Shown: positions 44,581 to 53,939 of the stretch, piece by piece
Position numbering within the stretch: the first letter of the stretch is position 1
Layout: every line of letters begins with the position of its first letter
Assembly: GCF_001420915.1 (NCBI RefSeq)
Contig: NZ_CP013021.1
Coordinates: 2,573,001 to 2,637,000 of the forward strand
Direction: 5' to 3'
DNA: 64,000 bases
DNA from: Agarivorans gilvus
Lineage (GTDB): Bacteria > Pseudomonadota > Gammaproteobacteria > Enterobacterales > Celerinatantimonadaceae
Translations under genes and position numbers: made by a program
Notes under the pieces: generated by a model
Told to the model about the DNA's origin: nothing
Databases searched by the model: none
What the model saw: only the letters and a program-made list of their open reading frames with translations

Positions 44581-45499
44581 GTACGCGATTCGAGCCAATT
44601 CGGTGGTGAAACGTTTTGGCCAGTTTACCGCTATCAATAATATTAATTTAAACGTAGCCAAGGGCAGCATTTATGGTTTTTTGGGGCCCAATGGTTGCGG
44701 TAAGTCCACCACGATTCGAGTATTAACCGGCTTACTCAACCCCAGCCAAGGTCAGGTGGAAGTACTGGGACTGGAGATTCCCAAACAATCCGAAAAACTG
44801 CGCCTAAAAATCGGCTATATGACCCAAAAGTTTTCTCTCTACGACGATTTAACAGTACTAGAAAACCTCGAATTTATTGGCCAAATCTTTGCCATAAACG
44901 GCCGCGAATTAAAGGCGCGCATTGCCGCCCAGCTGTCTACTTATGGGCTAAATCAACTGGCGAAGCAACGCGTAGCAGGTATGAGTGGCGGACAAAAACA
45001 GCGGCTCTCGCTGGCCGCCGCCACCATGCACCAACCTGAATTATTATTTCTCGATGAACCCACCTCGGCGGTGGATCCGCAAAACCGCCGTGACTTTTGG
45101 GAGCAGTTGTTTGACCTAAGCGCCCAAGGCACCACCATCTTAGTTACCACCCACTACATGGACGAAGCGGAACGCTGCCACCGTTTAGCGATTATGGAAG
45201 CCGGGGAAATTCGCGCCGATGGTGAACCAGAGCGGCTAATGGCAGAGATGGGCGTGAATGTGGTAGAAGCCAAAGCGGCCAACTTGCGGCAACTTAAAAA
45301 CCAGCTGTTACAGTGCCAGGAAGTTCGCTCGGCGGCACAAATAGGAGCGCGGCTGCGGATCTTGATTTACCAGCAAGTCGCGCAGCCATTGGAGTGGCTA
45401 AAACAGCGCTTCCCCGAGCTCGCCCAAGCAGAGTTAAACCTAGCCCGCCCTAGCTTAGAAGATGTATTTGTCAGCGTGACCGGAGCCGGCCGCCAATGA
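44573..45499 (+). CDS. ABC exporter ATPase (YbhF/CcmA-like)
   Basis: 308 residues, a single nucleotide-binding domain: Walker A GPNGCGKSTTIRVL, Q-loop YMTQKFSLYDDL, signature MSGGQKQRLSLAAA, Walker B LLFLDEPTSAVDP and H-switch TTHYMDEAERC, with a C-terminal ~80-residue extension ending LEDVFVSVTG, as in DrrA-type drug exporters. It overlaps its neighbours on both sides (8 bp and 4 bp), a tightly coupled operon. Confidence 0.93.
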   Translation: MTEYAIRANSVVKRFGQFTAINNINLNVAKGSIYGFLGPNGCGKSTTIRVLTGLLNPSQGQVEVLGLEIPKQSEKLRLKIGYMTQKFSLYDDLTVLENLEFIGQIFAINGRELKARIAAQLSTYGLNQLAKQRVAGMSGGQKQRLSLAAATMHQPELLFLDEPTSAVDPQNRRDFWEQLFDLSAQGTTILVTTHYMDEAERCHRLAIMEAGEIRADGEPERLMAEMGVNVVEAKAANLRQLKNQLLQCQEVRSAAQIGARLRILIYQQVAQPLEWLKQRFPELAQAELNLARPSLEDVFVSVTGAGRQ

Positions 45500-46596
45500 T
45501 CAACAGCCTTGCCCGAATCAAAGCGGTCATCATTAAAGAGTTACGCCAACTAAGCCGTGACCGCATCACCTTTGGCATGGTGGTGATGATTCCGCTAATT
45601 CAGCTACTGCTATTTGGTTTTGCCATTAATACCGATATTCGTAATATTCCCATTGCCGTGGTTGACCAAAGCGGCAGTGCGCTGGGGCGGGTGATTACCG
45701 AATCGGTGAAAGTCACGCAAGTGGTTAAGGTGACTCAACAATTAACTAATATTGCTCAAGCAGAACAGGCCATTCAGGACGGACAAGTGCGTGCCGCCTT
45801 AATTTTACCGCACGACCTTAGCCAGCGTATGGTTCAGGGACGAATATTAGGGCAATGGCTGGTTGATGGCTCCGATACCATGATTAGCTCGGCCATTTTA
45901 GCCCTACAAAATATGCCACTGAGCGATTTTGACTTCGAGCTACGCCCCGCGCCCAACAAAACCTTTGAAGTGGCGCTGTATTACAACCCGACTCGTCGCT
46001 CAGCCGTTAACATTGTGCCCGGCCTATTGGGGGTTATCTTAACCATGACCATGATCCTATTTACCAGCGCAGCCATCGTTCGCGAGCGCGAGCGTGGCAA
46101 TTTAGAACTGCTGATTACCACCCCCATCCATTCACTGGAGTTGATGATAGCCAAAATTATTCCCTACATCTTTGTAGGGTTAATCCAAGTAGCGATAATT
46201 TTAAGCCTTGGTCATTGGGTCTTTGGCGTGCCAATTAATGGTGAACTGAGCCAGATCCTGTTAGGTACCCTGTTGTTCATCGCCGCCAGCCTCAGCTTAG
46301 GTTTGGTTATCTCCACCGTGGCTAATACTCAGCTACAAGCCATGCAGATGACGGTATTTATCTTATTACCGTCGATTCTATTGTCGGGCTTTATGTTTCC
46401 CTATGAGGGCATGCCGATAGAAGCGCAGTGGATCGCCGAGGCGCTACCCGCAACCCACTTCATGCGCATTATTCGTGGCGTAGTACTACGTGGTGCCAAC
46501 TTAATTGAGCTGTGGCGCGATAGCCTGTGGTTACTTGGCTTCACCGCTTTGGGCTTGCTGTTTGCCTCGTTACGTTTTAAAAAATCACTGGATTAA
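45496..46596 (+). CDS. ABC-2 type permease (YbhS/YhhJ-like)
   Basis: 366 residues. One N-terminal TM helix, a large periplasmic domain (AVVDQSGSALGRVITESVK...YYNPTRRSAVNIVPGLLG), and five C-terminal TM helices with RERERGNLELLITTPI and the VLRGANLIELWRDSLWLLGF end, typical ABC-2 permeases. Its ATG overlaps the ATPase stop (ATGA). Only one permease is encoded, so it probably works as a homodimer. The substrate (drug, lipid or heterologous toxin) is unknown. Confidence 0.92.
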   Translation: MINSLARIKAVIIKELRQLSRDRITFGMVVMIPLIQLLLFGFAINTDIRNIPIAVVDQSGSALGRVITESVKVTQVVKVTQQLTNIAQAEQAIQDGQVRAALILPHDLSQRMVQGRILGQWLVDGSDTMISSAILALQNMPLSDFDFELRPAPNKTFEVALYYNPTRRSAVNIVPGLLGVILTMTMILFTSAAIVRERERGNLELLITTPIHSLELMIAKIIPYIFVGLIQVAIILSLGHWVFGVPINGELSQILLGTLLFIAASLSLGLVISTVANTQLQAMQMTVFILLPSILLSGFMFPYEGMPIEAQWIAEALPATHFMRIIRGVVLRGANLIELWRDSLWLLGFTALGLLFASLRFKKSLD

Positions 46597-46753
46597 CACA
46601 TCGGCTCAAGGCCAAACTCCACACTGGGTTATGACTGAGCAATTTTTGAGCACTTGCTTTATTCAGTTAATACTGTAAGCTGCCCGCACCTCCGTTTTGT
46701 CACTTCGCTCCCTTGGTCGCTGGCTCAGCGCTATTTATTAATGCGGCCCAACC

Positions 46754-47404
46754 ATGACAAAGCTTCGTTTACGTTATCAAACCCTAGAGTTTGGTGATAC
46801 CGACATCCATTTATGCACTCTGCGTAATACTCAAGAATTTCACGACCCCCAAGGTCGCGCCGAACAGCTCGGCATTTCTTCGGCAAGTTGGCCCATATTT
46901 GGGGTAGTTTGGCCTTCTAGTCTGGTGTTAGCTCATTACATCAACGACTACGATACCGAAGCCAAACGGATCCTAGAAATCGGCTGCGGCATGGCACTAT
47001 CCAGCCTGCTACTGAACAAACAAGAAGCCGATATTACCGCCACCGACTACCACCCAGAAGTGCAACACTTTCTCAAAAGAAACGCCGCCATCAACCAAGA
47101 TCAAGCCATCGCCTACCAACAAGTAGACTGGGCCGATAGCAACGACAGCTTAGGTTTGTATGATCTGATTATTGGCAGCGATTTATTATATGAAGACGAG
47201 CACATCGAGTTATTAGCCAACTTCATTCAACGCCACGCCAAGCCACACTGCGAAGTGATCATTGTGGACCCAGGCCGTGGTCGAAAAAACAAACTCGGCA
47301 AAGCCATGACAGCCGCAGGTTTTGCGATTAGCCAACACAAACCCGAACATACCGATTACCTAGACAAAGAGTTTAAAGGCTACATCCTTAGCTTTCGTCG
47401 TTAA
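46754..47404 (+). CDS. SAM-dependent methyltransferase, METTL/NNMT-like
   Basis: 216-residue class I methyltransferase. Motif I is RILEIGCGMALSSLLL, motif II region TATDYHPEVQHFLKRNAAIN, then YDLIIGSDLLYEDEHIELL and VIIVDPGRGRKNKLGKAM. Such bacterial members of the METTL21/FAM86-related group usually methylate proteins. It stands alone with a 157-bp upstream gap. The substrate is unknown. Confidence 0.8.
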   Translation: MTKLRLRYQTLEFGDTDIHLCTLRNTQEFHDPQGRAEQLGISSASWPIFGVVWPSSLVLAHYINDYDTEAKRILEIGCGMALSSLLLNKQEADITATDYHPEVQHFLKRNAAINQDQAIAYQQVDWADSNDSLGLYDLIIGSDLLYEDEHIELLANFIQRHAKPHCEVIIVDPGRGRKNKLGKAMTAAGFAISQHKPEHTDYLDKEFKGYILSFRR

Positions 47405-47488
47405 GTGCAGCCCAACCTCAAAACGCGCGGTTGATAACACCATATGCAACGCTGATATTGCGAAACTAGATAGACCGCAGCCGGGTTA

Positions 47489-47977
47489 TTATTTGGCGAA
47501 GTGCTCTAAGGCTTGGCCAGTTAAACGATAAAGAATCCACTCATCCTGTGGCTCGGCGCCAATCGACTGGTAGAAATCAATCGCGGGCTGATTCCAATCC
47601 AATACACACCATTCAAAACGGCCACAGTTTTCCGCCACCGCCTGCTGCGCTAAGTATTTTAATATCGCTTTGCCCGCACCAATTTTACGGTAGGGCGGCG
47701 CCACATAGAGATCTTCCAAGTAGAGACCATTTTTAGCTAACCAAGTGGAATAATTGTAAAAATACACCCCATAACCCACCGCCTCACCGTCTAGCTCGCA
47801 AATAATCGCATGGGCAGTCGCTCCTTCAGCAAACAAGCTTTGAGTAATCGACGCCACATCGGCTTTGACTTCGTGCTCGAGTTTTTCGTACTGGGCTAAG
47901 TCCTTAATAAACTGCAAAATGGTTTCTGCATCCTCGGGAATTGCCGGTCTAATATTGAGTTTATTCACTGCTACCAT
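47489..47977 (-). CDS. GNAT acetyltransferase, diamine (SSAT)-like
   Basis: 162 residues. NIRPAIPEDAETILQFIKDLAQYEKLEHEV, YFYNYSTWLAKNGLYLEDLYVAPPYRKIGAGKAILKYLA and RFEWCVLDWNQPAIDFYQSIGA are the classical sequence blocks of spermidine/spermine N1-acetyltransferase relatives (acetyl-CoA loop RKIGAGKA). In bacteria these act on small amines or thialysine. Convergent to the methyltransferase gene. Confidence 0.88.
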   Translation of the reverse strand: MVAVNKLNIRPAIPEDAETILQFIKDLAQYEKLEHEVKADVASITQSLFAEGATAHAIICELDGEAVGYGVYFYNYSTWLAKNGLYLEDLYVAPPYRKIGAGKAILKYLAQQAVAENCGRFEWCVLDWNQPAIDFYQSIGAEPQDEWILYRLTGQALEHFAK

Positions 47978-48595
47978 TACCTATTAATGACTCGCTATGC
48001 TGTTAATTTGCTTGGTTTTATAAGCGCCTAAATGAATCAAACTATCCATACTTAAGGCTTTGTAAAGGCAAAACATAACACAATTATTAGCCAATCCAAG
48101 CATGCATTTGGCCACTCACCAGCATTAAAAAACCATCAGCCCATGCTTTCGTTTATCGGGCGCTCAGCGCCAAGCAATAATATTTGCCAAGGTTCGACAA
48201 ACCATCAACAATATAAAAAACAAATTGCATGCAATTATGCATTCTTTGTGTCTTAAAAAGGCATACAATAGCTAAGGTAACGTGACTTAATATGCAAGTT
48301 GAATAGCGATATTAGCTCTGGGCATAATACTAATCAGCGTGAATACTGGCCACTTCATCCGCTTTATGGGCCGTTTATTGCTACGCAGTGGCAAGATTTT
48401 ACCAAGCAACTATGCCATCATTATCAACAGCAGGCTCAATAGTATAAGCAGGCCAACGATGAAGCTTTAACTTGGTGCAATGTTATAAACTTGGTCACCA
48501 ATTGTGTGCAAAATTGCATTTTATTTGTGCCAAAATTACCAGCAGAATAGCCAAAGACTACCCTTAAAAAATATTTTTAAGGCACTGAGCTACAG
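47978..48595. promoter_or_regulatory. Long upstream region of the GntR gene with operator sites
   Basis: 618 bp. It holds the palindrome AATTGCATGCAATT (48223-48236) and a half-site AATTGCAT at 48512-48519. A frame from about 48289 to a TAG at about 48442 reads QREYWPLHPLYGPFIATQWQ and looks like the decayed C-terminus of some unrecognised gene, with no proper start. Otherwise no gene. Confidence 0.5.
48223..48236. promoter_or_regulatory. Candidate GntR operator upstream of the regulator gene
   Basis: Perfect 14-bp palindrome AATTGCATGCAATT. The same 14-mer occurs at 49363-49376 before the catabolic operon, with further half-sites at 48512 and 49351, so it is very probably the site of the FCD-type GntR protein encoded between them. 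Confidence 0.65.
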
Positions 48596-49294
48596 ATGAG
48601 AAAGATCATGGAACAACAAAAGTTAGCCAAACCCCAAGCGGCACAGATTGCAGAAACCATTACCAATGCCGTTATGGAACACCGCCTAGCGCCGGGCTCT
48701 AAGCTCTCGGAATCGCGCATGGCCGAGGCTTTCAAGGTATCCCGAACCAAAATCAATCAAGCCTTAGTGATGTTGGCAGAGAATGGCTTGGTGAAAAAAC
48801 TGCCCAATCGCGGCTACTTCGTTAGCAGCCCAGGAGTAGCCGAGGCTAAAGAAATTTTTGCCATGCGCAACCTGCTGGAACCGGCGATCATTCGCGGGGT
48901 TATCACCCATGCTAATAAGGCCGATATCAAGCGCCTCAAGGCCCATCTCGTCGCCGAAAAACTCGCCCGAGAACAGTCGAATAGACGCGCCATTATTCGC
49001 CTATCTGGCGACTTTCATATGCTGCTGGCCAGCATGTGTGGCAACCGCTACATCGACAAGCAAATGGCCGAATTGTGCCCGCTCACCTGCCTAATCATCG
49101 CCCTTTACGATGTGCCTAATACGCCGGCCTGCCCAGAAGACGAGCACGACAACATTGTGGCGGCGATTGAAGCGGGCGACGAAGCCAAAGCCATAGCGTT
49201 GATGCAACACCACTTAGCGCATATCGAAAACGCCTTAAACCTAGACGGGGCCAGCGATATCGATGAAGTGGACTGGGAAGCCATCCTTCGCTAA
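48596..49294 (+). CDS. GntR-family regulator, FCD (VanR/FadR) subfamily
   Basis: 232 residues (228 if it starts at the ATG 48608). The winged helix is AQIAETITNAVMEHRLAPGSKLSESRMAEAFKVSRTKINQALVMLAENGLVKKLPNRGYFV; the C-terminal FCD effector domain has AKEIFAMRNLLEPAII, RLSGDFHMLLASMCGN with metal-type Asp/His, and DEHDNIVAAIEAGDEAKAIALMQHHLAH. It probably represses the operon starting 120 bp downstream and itself through the shared palindrome. Confidence 0.9.
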   Translation: MRKIMEQQKLAKPQAAQIAETITNAVMEHRLAPGSKLSESRMAEAFKVSRTKINQALVMLAENGLVKKLPNRGYFVSSPGVAEAKEIFAMRNLLEPAIIRGVITHANKADIKRLKAHLVAEKLAREQSNRRAIIRLSGDFHMLLASMCGNRYIDKQMAELCPLTCLIIALYDVPNTPACPEDEHDNIVAAIEAGDEAKAIALMQHHLAHIENALNLDGASDIDEVDWEAILR

Positions 49295-49350
49295 GCCGAT
49301 TAGTATCACGCCAACCCTTCATTTACCATTGGCATAGTTCCTGCTTCGAT

Positions 49351-49376
49351 AATTGCATAAATAATTGCATGCAATT
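49351..49376. promoter_or_regulatory. GntR operator cluster before the catabolic operon
   Basis: Half-site AATTGCAT at 49351-49358 followed by the full palindrome AATTGCATGCAATT at 49363-49376, 40 bp upstream of the first structural gene; position fits repression at the promoter. Confidence 0.68.
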
Positions 49377-49415
49377 TTGAAAACATTAGTTTTCAGTGCT
49401 ATCAGGAGTAAAGCC

Positions 49416-50159
49416 ATGGCTGACCGCTTAGCAAGTGGACGTTGTTTGTTGGGGGTATTAACCCCCTCATCGAATACCGCTTTAGAACCACTCACAAGCC
49501 AACTGTTACAACAAGTAGACGGTGTATCGGCACACTTCTCTCGCTTTAGCGTCACCCGCATTAGCCTCGGCGAGGATGAACTAAAACAGTTCGACCTAGA
49601 GCCGATCCTGCAAGCGGCCAGTTTATTGGCCGACGCCAAAGTCGATATGATTGGCTGGTCGGGCACCGCCGCAGGTTGGATGGGCTTTCAGCAAGACCAA
49701 GAGCTCTGCCAACAAATTGAGCAGCGCACCGGCATTCCCGCCACCTCTTCAATCTTGGCCTTAAACCAAGTATTAGCGCGCATGGCGATAAAACGCATTG
49801 CCATCGTCTCGCCCTATACCAGCGACGTGCAGCAGAAAATTATTGAAAACTACCAAAGCATTGGCATTAGCACCGTGGCCGAACGCCATCTAGAGATCAG
49901 CGACAATTTCGCTTTTTCTGAAGTTAGCCCGGAGTGCTTAAAACAAGCGGTCAGCGAGGTGGCCGAGGCGGCTCCCGATGCTATTTTGCTGTATTGCACC
50001 AATCTTCGTTCAGCCGACCAAGTAGAGCAATGGGAAACCGAACTGAACATTCCGATTATCGATACCACCTCAACCGTGATTTGGAAAATGCTCGAAAGCC
50101 AAGGCTTTAACTGCAGCGAAGTGCGTGGCTGGGGCCGGTTTTTTCAGGAGGCCAAATGA
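49416..50159 (+). CDS. Maleate isomerase/arylmalonate decarboxylase-like enzyme
   Basis: 247 residues from ATG 49416 with AGGAGT upstream; the frame from 49365 adds a spurious N-terminus. Asp/Glu-racemase superfamily: LLGVLTPSSNTALEPLT, MIGWSGTAAGWMGF, GIPATSSILALNQVLA, IAIVSPYTSDVQQKII and AILLYCTNLRSADQVE. The second catalytic cysteine is present (LYCTNLR), but the position normally holding the first is SGT. It overlaps the hydrolase gene by 4 bp. The exact reaction is unknown; one cysteine fits decarboxylase or isomerase chemistry. Confidence 0.8.
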   Translation: MADRLASGRCLLGVLTPSSNTALEPLTSQLLQQVDGVSAHFSRFSVTRISLGEDELKQFDLEPILQAASLLADAKVDMIGWSGTAAGWMGFQQDQELCQQIEQRTGIPATSSILALNQVLARMAIKRIAIVSPYTSDVQQKIIENYQSIGISTVAERHLEISDNFAFSEVSPECLKQAVSEVAEAAPDAILLYCTNLRSADQVEQWETELNIPIIDTTSTVIWKMLESQGFNCSEVRGWGRFFQEAK

Positions 50160-51616
50160 GTCATCACTTTGATCTAGTTATTCGCAATGCCCATTGCGCC
50201 ACCGGCGCCGATACCTTCATGGCCGACATTGGCGTGCGTGATGGCATCATCAGCGCGCTTGGCCAAGGTTTAGCCAGCGGCGCCCAAGAAATCGACGCCA
50301 AAGGCGCTTGGGTCACTCCCGGCGGAGTCGACGGGCATTGTCATCTGGCCGAACCGATTAAAGGTGATGTGGAAATGGCCGACGACTTTCTCTCTGGCCC
50401 GCGTTCGGCTGCTTGTGGTGGCACTACTACCATCATTCCTTTTGCGGTGCAGCAACGCGGCCAAAGTTTACGCGAAGCGGTGGAGCAATATCATCAACGC
50501 GCCGGTCAGCAATCCTGCGTTGATTACGCCTTTCACATGATCCTCACCGACGCCAACCAACAGGTATTAAACGAAGAGCTGCCCGCCTTGATTGAACAGG
50601 GTTATACCTCGTTTAAAATCTACATGACCTATGAAGACATGATGCTCTCAGATCGGGAAATCATTAATACTCTGGCGGTAGCGCGGGAACATGGGGCGCT
50701 AGTGATGGTGCATGCAGAGAACTTTGACTGCATTGCCTGGCTGACTGAGCGACTATTAGCCGCCGGCCATACTGCACCGAAGTATCACGCCCAATCTCGA
50801 CCAATGTTAGTGGAGCGCGAAGCCACTCACCGCGCAATTAGTTTTGCGGAGTTGGTGGATGTACCGATTTTAATCGTGCACGTTTCCGGCAAAGAAGCGA
50901 TAGAGCAAATCCAATGGGCGCAAAACAAAGGCTTAAAAATTTACGCCGAAACCTGCCCCCAGTATTTGTTCTTATCCACTGATGATTTAGGCGGTGAAGA
51001 CGACTACGAAGCCACTAAGTGTATTTGTAGTCCACCACCGCGTGACCCTCAAAACCAAGCCTATGTATGGGATGGTTTGCAGGCCGATACCTTTTCGATT
51101 TTTTCCTCGGATCACGCGCCCTTTAGCTATGCCGACCCCAAAGGTAAACAAGCCTTTGGCGACAAACCCAGCTTCGACAAGGTGGCCAACGGCATTCCCG
51201 GTTTGGAAACCCGCTTACCGCTGCTGTTCTCTCATGGGGTAATGAGCGGCAAAATCAGCATCGAGCAATTTGTGCAAATCACCTCGACCAATGTGGCCAA
51301 AATGTATGGTTTGTACCCACGCAAGGGCTCACTGTCGATCGGTGCCGATGCCGACTTTATCATTTGGGACACCGAGACCCAGCGCACCATTCGCAACGCC
51401 AACTTACACCACGCGGTGGATTACACCCCTTACGAAGGCATAACGGTCAACGCTTGGCCCGCCATGACCTTCAGCCGTGGCACGCTGCTGTGGAACCAAG
51501 GCGAGTTTGTGGCACCTCAAGGCCACGGCCAGTTCTTAAAATGCGGCATGCCTCAGCCAGCTAAACCCAAGGTGCATTCACAACCCTTTAAACGCCAAGA
51601 GGCCCAGCATGGATAA
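50156..51616 (+). CDS. Dihydropyrimidinase/hydantoinase-like cyclic amidohydrolase
   Basis: 486 residues. Metal ligands of the amidohydrolase fold: VDGHCHLAEP (HxH), SFKIYMTYED (the lysine that is carboxylated), VMVHAEN, LIVHVSGKEA and FSSDHAPF. ECPQYL-type ETCPQYLFLS and CSPPPRD match hydantoinases. It should open a cyclic ureide or imide ring. AGGAGG lies just before the ATG. No N-carbamoyl amidase follows, unlike in standard hydantoin pathways. Confidence 0.88.
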   Translation: MSHHFDLVIRNAHCATGADTFMADIGVRDGIISALGQGLASGAQEIDAKGAWVTPGGVDGHCHLAEPIKGDVEMADDFLSGPRSAACGGTTTIIPFAVQQRGQSLREAVEQYHQRAGQQSCVDYAFHMILTDANQQVLNEELPALIEQGYTSFKIYMTYEDMMLSDREIINTLAVAREHGALVMVHAENFDCIAWLTERLLAAGHTAPKYHAQSRPMLVEREATHRAISFAELVDVPILIVHVSGKEAIEQIQWAQNKGLKIYAETCPQYLFLSTDDLGGEDDYEATKCICSPPPRDPQNQAYVWDGLQADTFSIFSSDHAPFSYADPKGKQAFGDKPSFDKVANGIPGLETRLPLLFSHGVMSGKISIEQFVQITSTNVAKMYGLYPRKGSLSIGADADFIIWDTETQRTIRNANLHHAVDYTPYEGITVNAWPAMTFSRGTLLWNQGEFVAPQGHGQFLKCGMPQPAKPKVHSQPFKRQEAQHG

Positions 51617-52400
51617 ACAGCAAAGCTTGGTAGCGCAGCTAGTGGCAGCACGCCAGCAGCGCAAGCCAATGACTTACCAACAAGCCTTAGATTTAACTCC
51701 AAGTACGGCGCAACAGGCCTATCAGGTACAGGGCGAAGTGGCTAAACAACTGGGCTGGTTTCAGCAAGGCGGCCCAACACTGTGGAAGTTGGGTGGAGAA
51801 CTAGGTCATTCCAGTGCCGCCGCGCTAGACGACTCGCTATTAAGTCATCATCAAGACAGCTGCGAGCTAGTGATTCCAGCCGCTGAGGCCTGCAGTTTTA
51901 GCGCCCTAGAGTTAGAGCTAGCGTTACGCTTAAAACAACCGCTGGCTTATGGCTGCAACTTAAGTGAGGCCAAAGCGGCGATTGGCGAGGTGTATTTGGC
52001 ACTAGAAGTCTGTGACTTACGCGCCGACAACTGGCAGCAACTACCAAGTTTGTATCGCTTAGCCGACCACCAAATGAACCGCCGCATTATTTTATTAGGC
52101 TCGCCGTTAAGCGGCTGGGATGAGCAATTTAGCCAAATTGCCCCAGTGATTAAACTGGGTGAGCAAACGCTTAGCGAAGGAAAGTTAACTCACCCGCAAG
52201 GTCACCCGTTAGCGGCCTTACCGTGGTTGGCCAACCTTAGTCAGGCGCTGTATCAGCAGCCACTCGCCGCCGGTAGCATCATCGCCACCGGCACTTGGGC
52301 TGGCCTACAAACTCTCACGCCAGCAACGCCGTTTTTTGCATCCCTAGAGGGTTTTGCCCCAGTGCGAGTACGGCTTGAAACAAACTCCACATTGTCATAA
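51609..52400 (+). CDS. 2-keto-4-pentenoate hydratase/FAH-family enzyme
   Basis: 263 residues, MhpD-like. AYQVQGEVAKQLGW, PTLWKLGGELG, CSFSALELELALRLKQPL (metal-binding glutamates in LELEL), AIGEVYLALEVCDLRADNW, LADHQMNRRIILLGSPL and AAGSIIATGTWAGLQTL cover the fold. It overlaps the hydrolase gene by 8 bp. In such a cluster it may hydrate or decarboxylate an unsaturated keto acid; the substrate is unknown. Confidence 0.78.
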   Translation: MDKQQSLVAQLVAARQQRKPMTYQQALDLTPSTAQQAYQVQGEVAKQLGWFQQGGPTLWKLGGELGHSSAAALDDSLLSHHQDSCELVIPAAEACSFSALELELALRLKQPLAYGCNLSEAKAAIGEVYLALEVCDLRADNWQQLPSLYRLADHQMNRRIILLGSPLSGWDEQFSQIAPVIKLGEQTLSEGKLTHPQGHPLAALPWLANLSQALYQQPLAAGSIIATGTWAGLQTLTPATPFFASLEGFAPVRVRLETNSTLS

Positions 52401-52427
52401 ACAGCATCAAGATCAGGAGATTATTTA

Positions 52428-53426
52428 ATGGAACTAAAACAGAAATTCACCAAAGGTCTAAGCACCGCGCTGTTATTTGCTGGACTAGGTTTAGCCACTG
52501 CGGCGCAAGCCCAAACCCTACGTTTTGGCAGTAACTTCGCGCTCGACCACTCCAGTACTAAAGCCATGGAAGTGTTTAAATCAGAGTTAGCCAAAACCGA
52601 TGTCGATCTGGATGTAAATCTGTTCCCCGCTCTACAACTCGGTGGCGCCCAAGAGAACGTCGACCAAGTACGCTCTGGCGCGATTGCCGGTACGTGGATT
52701 GGCATCTCTTATTTGTCGCGCATCGTACCCGAGTTAGAAGCGGTGAGTATTCCTTTCGCCTTTGCCGAGCGCCAGCAAGCCTTCGACCTTATCGACGGCG
52801 CAGTGGGTGAAAAATTTAACGCCCTGCTCGCCGAAAAAGGCTTTGTCGCCCTAGGTTATATGGAGCTGGGTTTTCGTAACGTCACCAACAGTAAGCGCCC
52901 GCTAAACAGCGCCAGCGACTTCGAAGGTTTGAAAATTCGTTTACAACCTAACGAAACTCACTTGGCTACCTTCCGTGCACTAAAAGCCAACCCGATTTCC
53001 ATGGATGTGAAAGAAATCTACTCGGCAATGCAGCAAGGGGTTATCGATGGTCAGGAAAACCCCTACAGCATTATTAGCACTAACCGCTTCAATGAAGTGC
53101 AAACTTACCTGTCAGACAGCCAGCACTTCTACGACTACATCGTAGTAGTGGTTAACAAAGACAGCTTTGAGCGCCTCTCCGCCAGCGAACAAGCCGCGGT
53201 AAAGGCTTCGATGACTACCGCGATTAACTGGCAACGTGAGCAAGCCGCCGCCGATGACCAAGCCGCCAAACAGGCACTGATTGACGCCGGCATGGTATTC
53301 ACGCCGCTAACTGCCGAGACTCGCGCCGAGCTACGCCAACGCAGCAGTGGCATTGTGGACATGCTAAAACAAAAAATTGGTGCCGAGATTGTCGAGCAAG
53401 TGACTACGGAGTTAGCCATTGACTAA
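52428..53426 (+). CDS. dctP: TRAP transporter substrate-binding protein DctP
   Basis: 332 residues. Signal peptide about 1-28 (GLATAAQA). TLRFGSNFALDHSSTKAMEVFKSEL, FRNVTNSKRPLNSASDFEGLKIRLQPN with the carboxylate-binding Arg, and EIYSAMQQGVIDGQENPYS are DctP hallmarks. Captures an organic acid, presumably the pathway substrate. Confidence 0.94.
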   Translation: MELKQKFTKGLSTALLFAGLGLATAAQAQTLRFGSNFALDHSSTKAMEVFKSELAKTDVDLDVNLFPALQLGGAQENVDQVRSGAIAGTWIGISYLSRIVPELEAVSIPFAFAERQQAFDLIDGAVGEKFNALLAEKGFVALGYMELGFRNVTNSKRPLNSASDFEGLKIRLQPNETHLATFRALKANPISMDVKEIYSAMQQGVIDGQENPYSIISTNRFNEVQTYLSDSQHFYDYIVVVVNKDSFERLSASEQAAVKASMTTAINWQREQAAADDQAAKQALIDAGMVFTPLTAETRAELRQRSSGIVDMLKQKIGAEIVEQVTTELAID

Positions 53427-53939
53427 GTATGCTGAGCCCACTTCAGCCCTTACGCGCTTTAGTCAGCTACTTACTTGGCTAGATAAAGCCTCCTTCGCTG
53501 CGATTGTCGCAGCGATGGCTTTGATGGCGCTGTTGGTATCGGTGCAGGTGATACTGCGCTACTTATTCTCGGCGTCCATCGACTCGGCAGCCGAGATTTC
53601 GCGTTTATTGTTTGTATGGGCGATTTTTTTAGCGCTACCGCAGGGCATAGCGCGCGGTATTCATGTGGGCATAGATGCGCTAACTAGCCGCATGCCTAAG
53701 TCTGTTTATCACTGGATATGGCGCTTTACTACCGCGCTCAGCCTTGTGTTAATGCTGATCCTCGCTTGGCTGGCCTTAGACGCCATTGCCGATAAGTGGC
53801 AGCAAATGATGCCCACCATCAACATCACCGCCTCGGTTTATTACTTTCCGGTACTCATTTGTGGCCTGCACGGCACCTTACATTTATTGCTGTTGTTATG
53901 CCAAGACCGTCCCCCGCGGTGCAGGAGATCATTGAATGA
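53419..53939 (+). CDS. dctQ: TRAP transporter small permease DctQ, 3' frameshift as read
   Basis: Four transmembrane helices (about 25-45, 55-75, 97-120, 140-160) with VSVQVILRYLFSASIDSAAEISRLLFVWAIFLALPQGIARGIHVGIDAL. It starts at TTG 53419 inside dctP. As read, the frame runs to 54009 with a meaningless tail over the dctM start. One extra C in the run 53911-53915 gives PAVQEIIE and a TGA overlapping the dctM ATG (ATGA), the normal arrangement, so a base undercall is likely. Confidence 0.88.
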
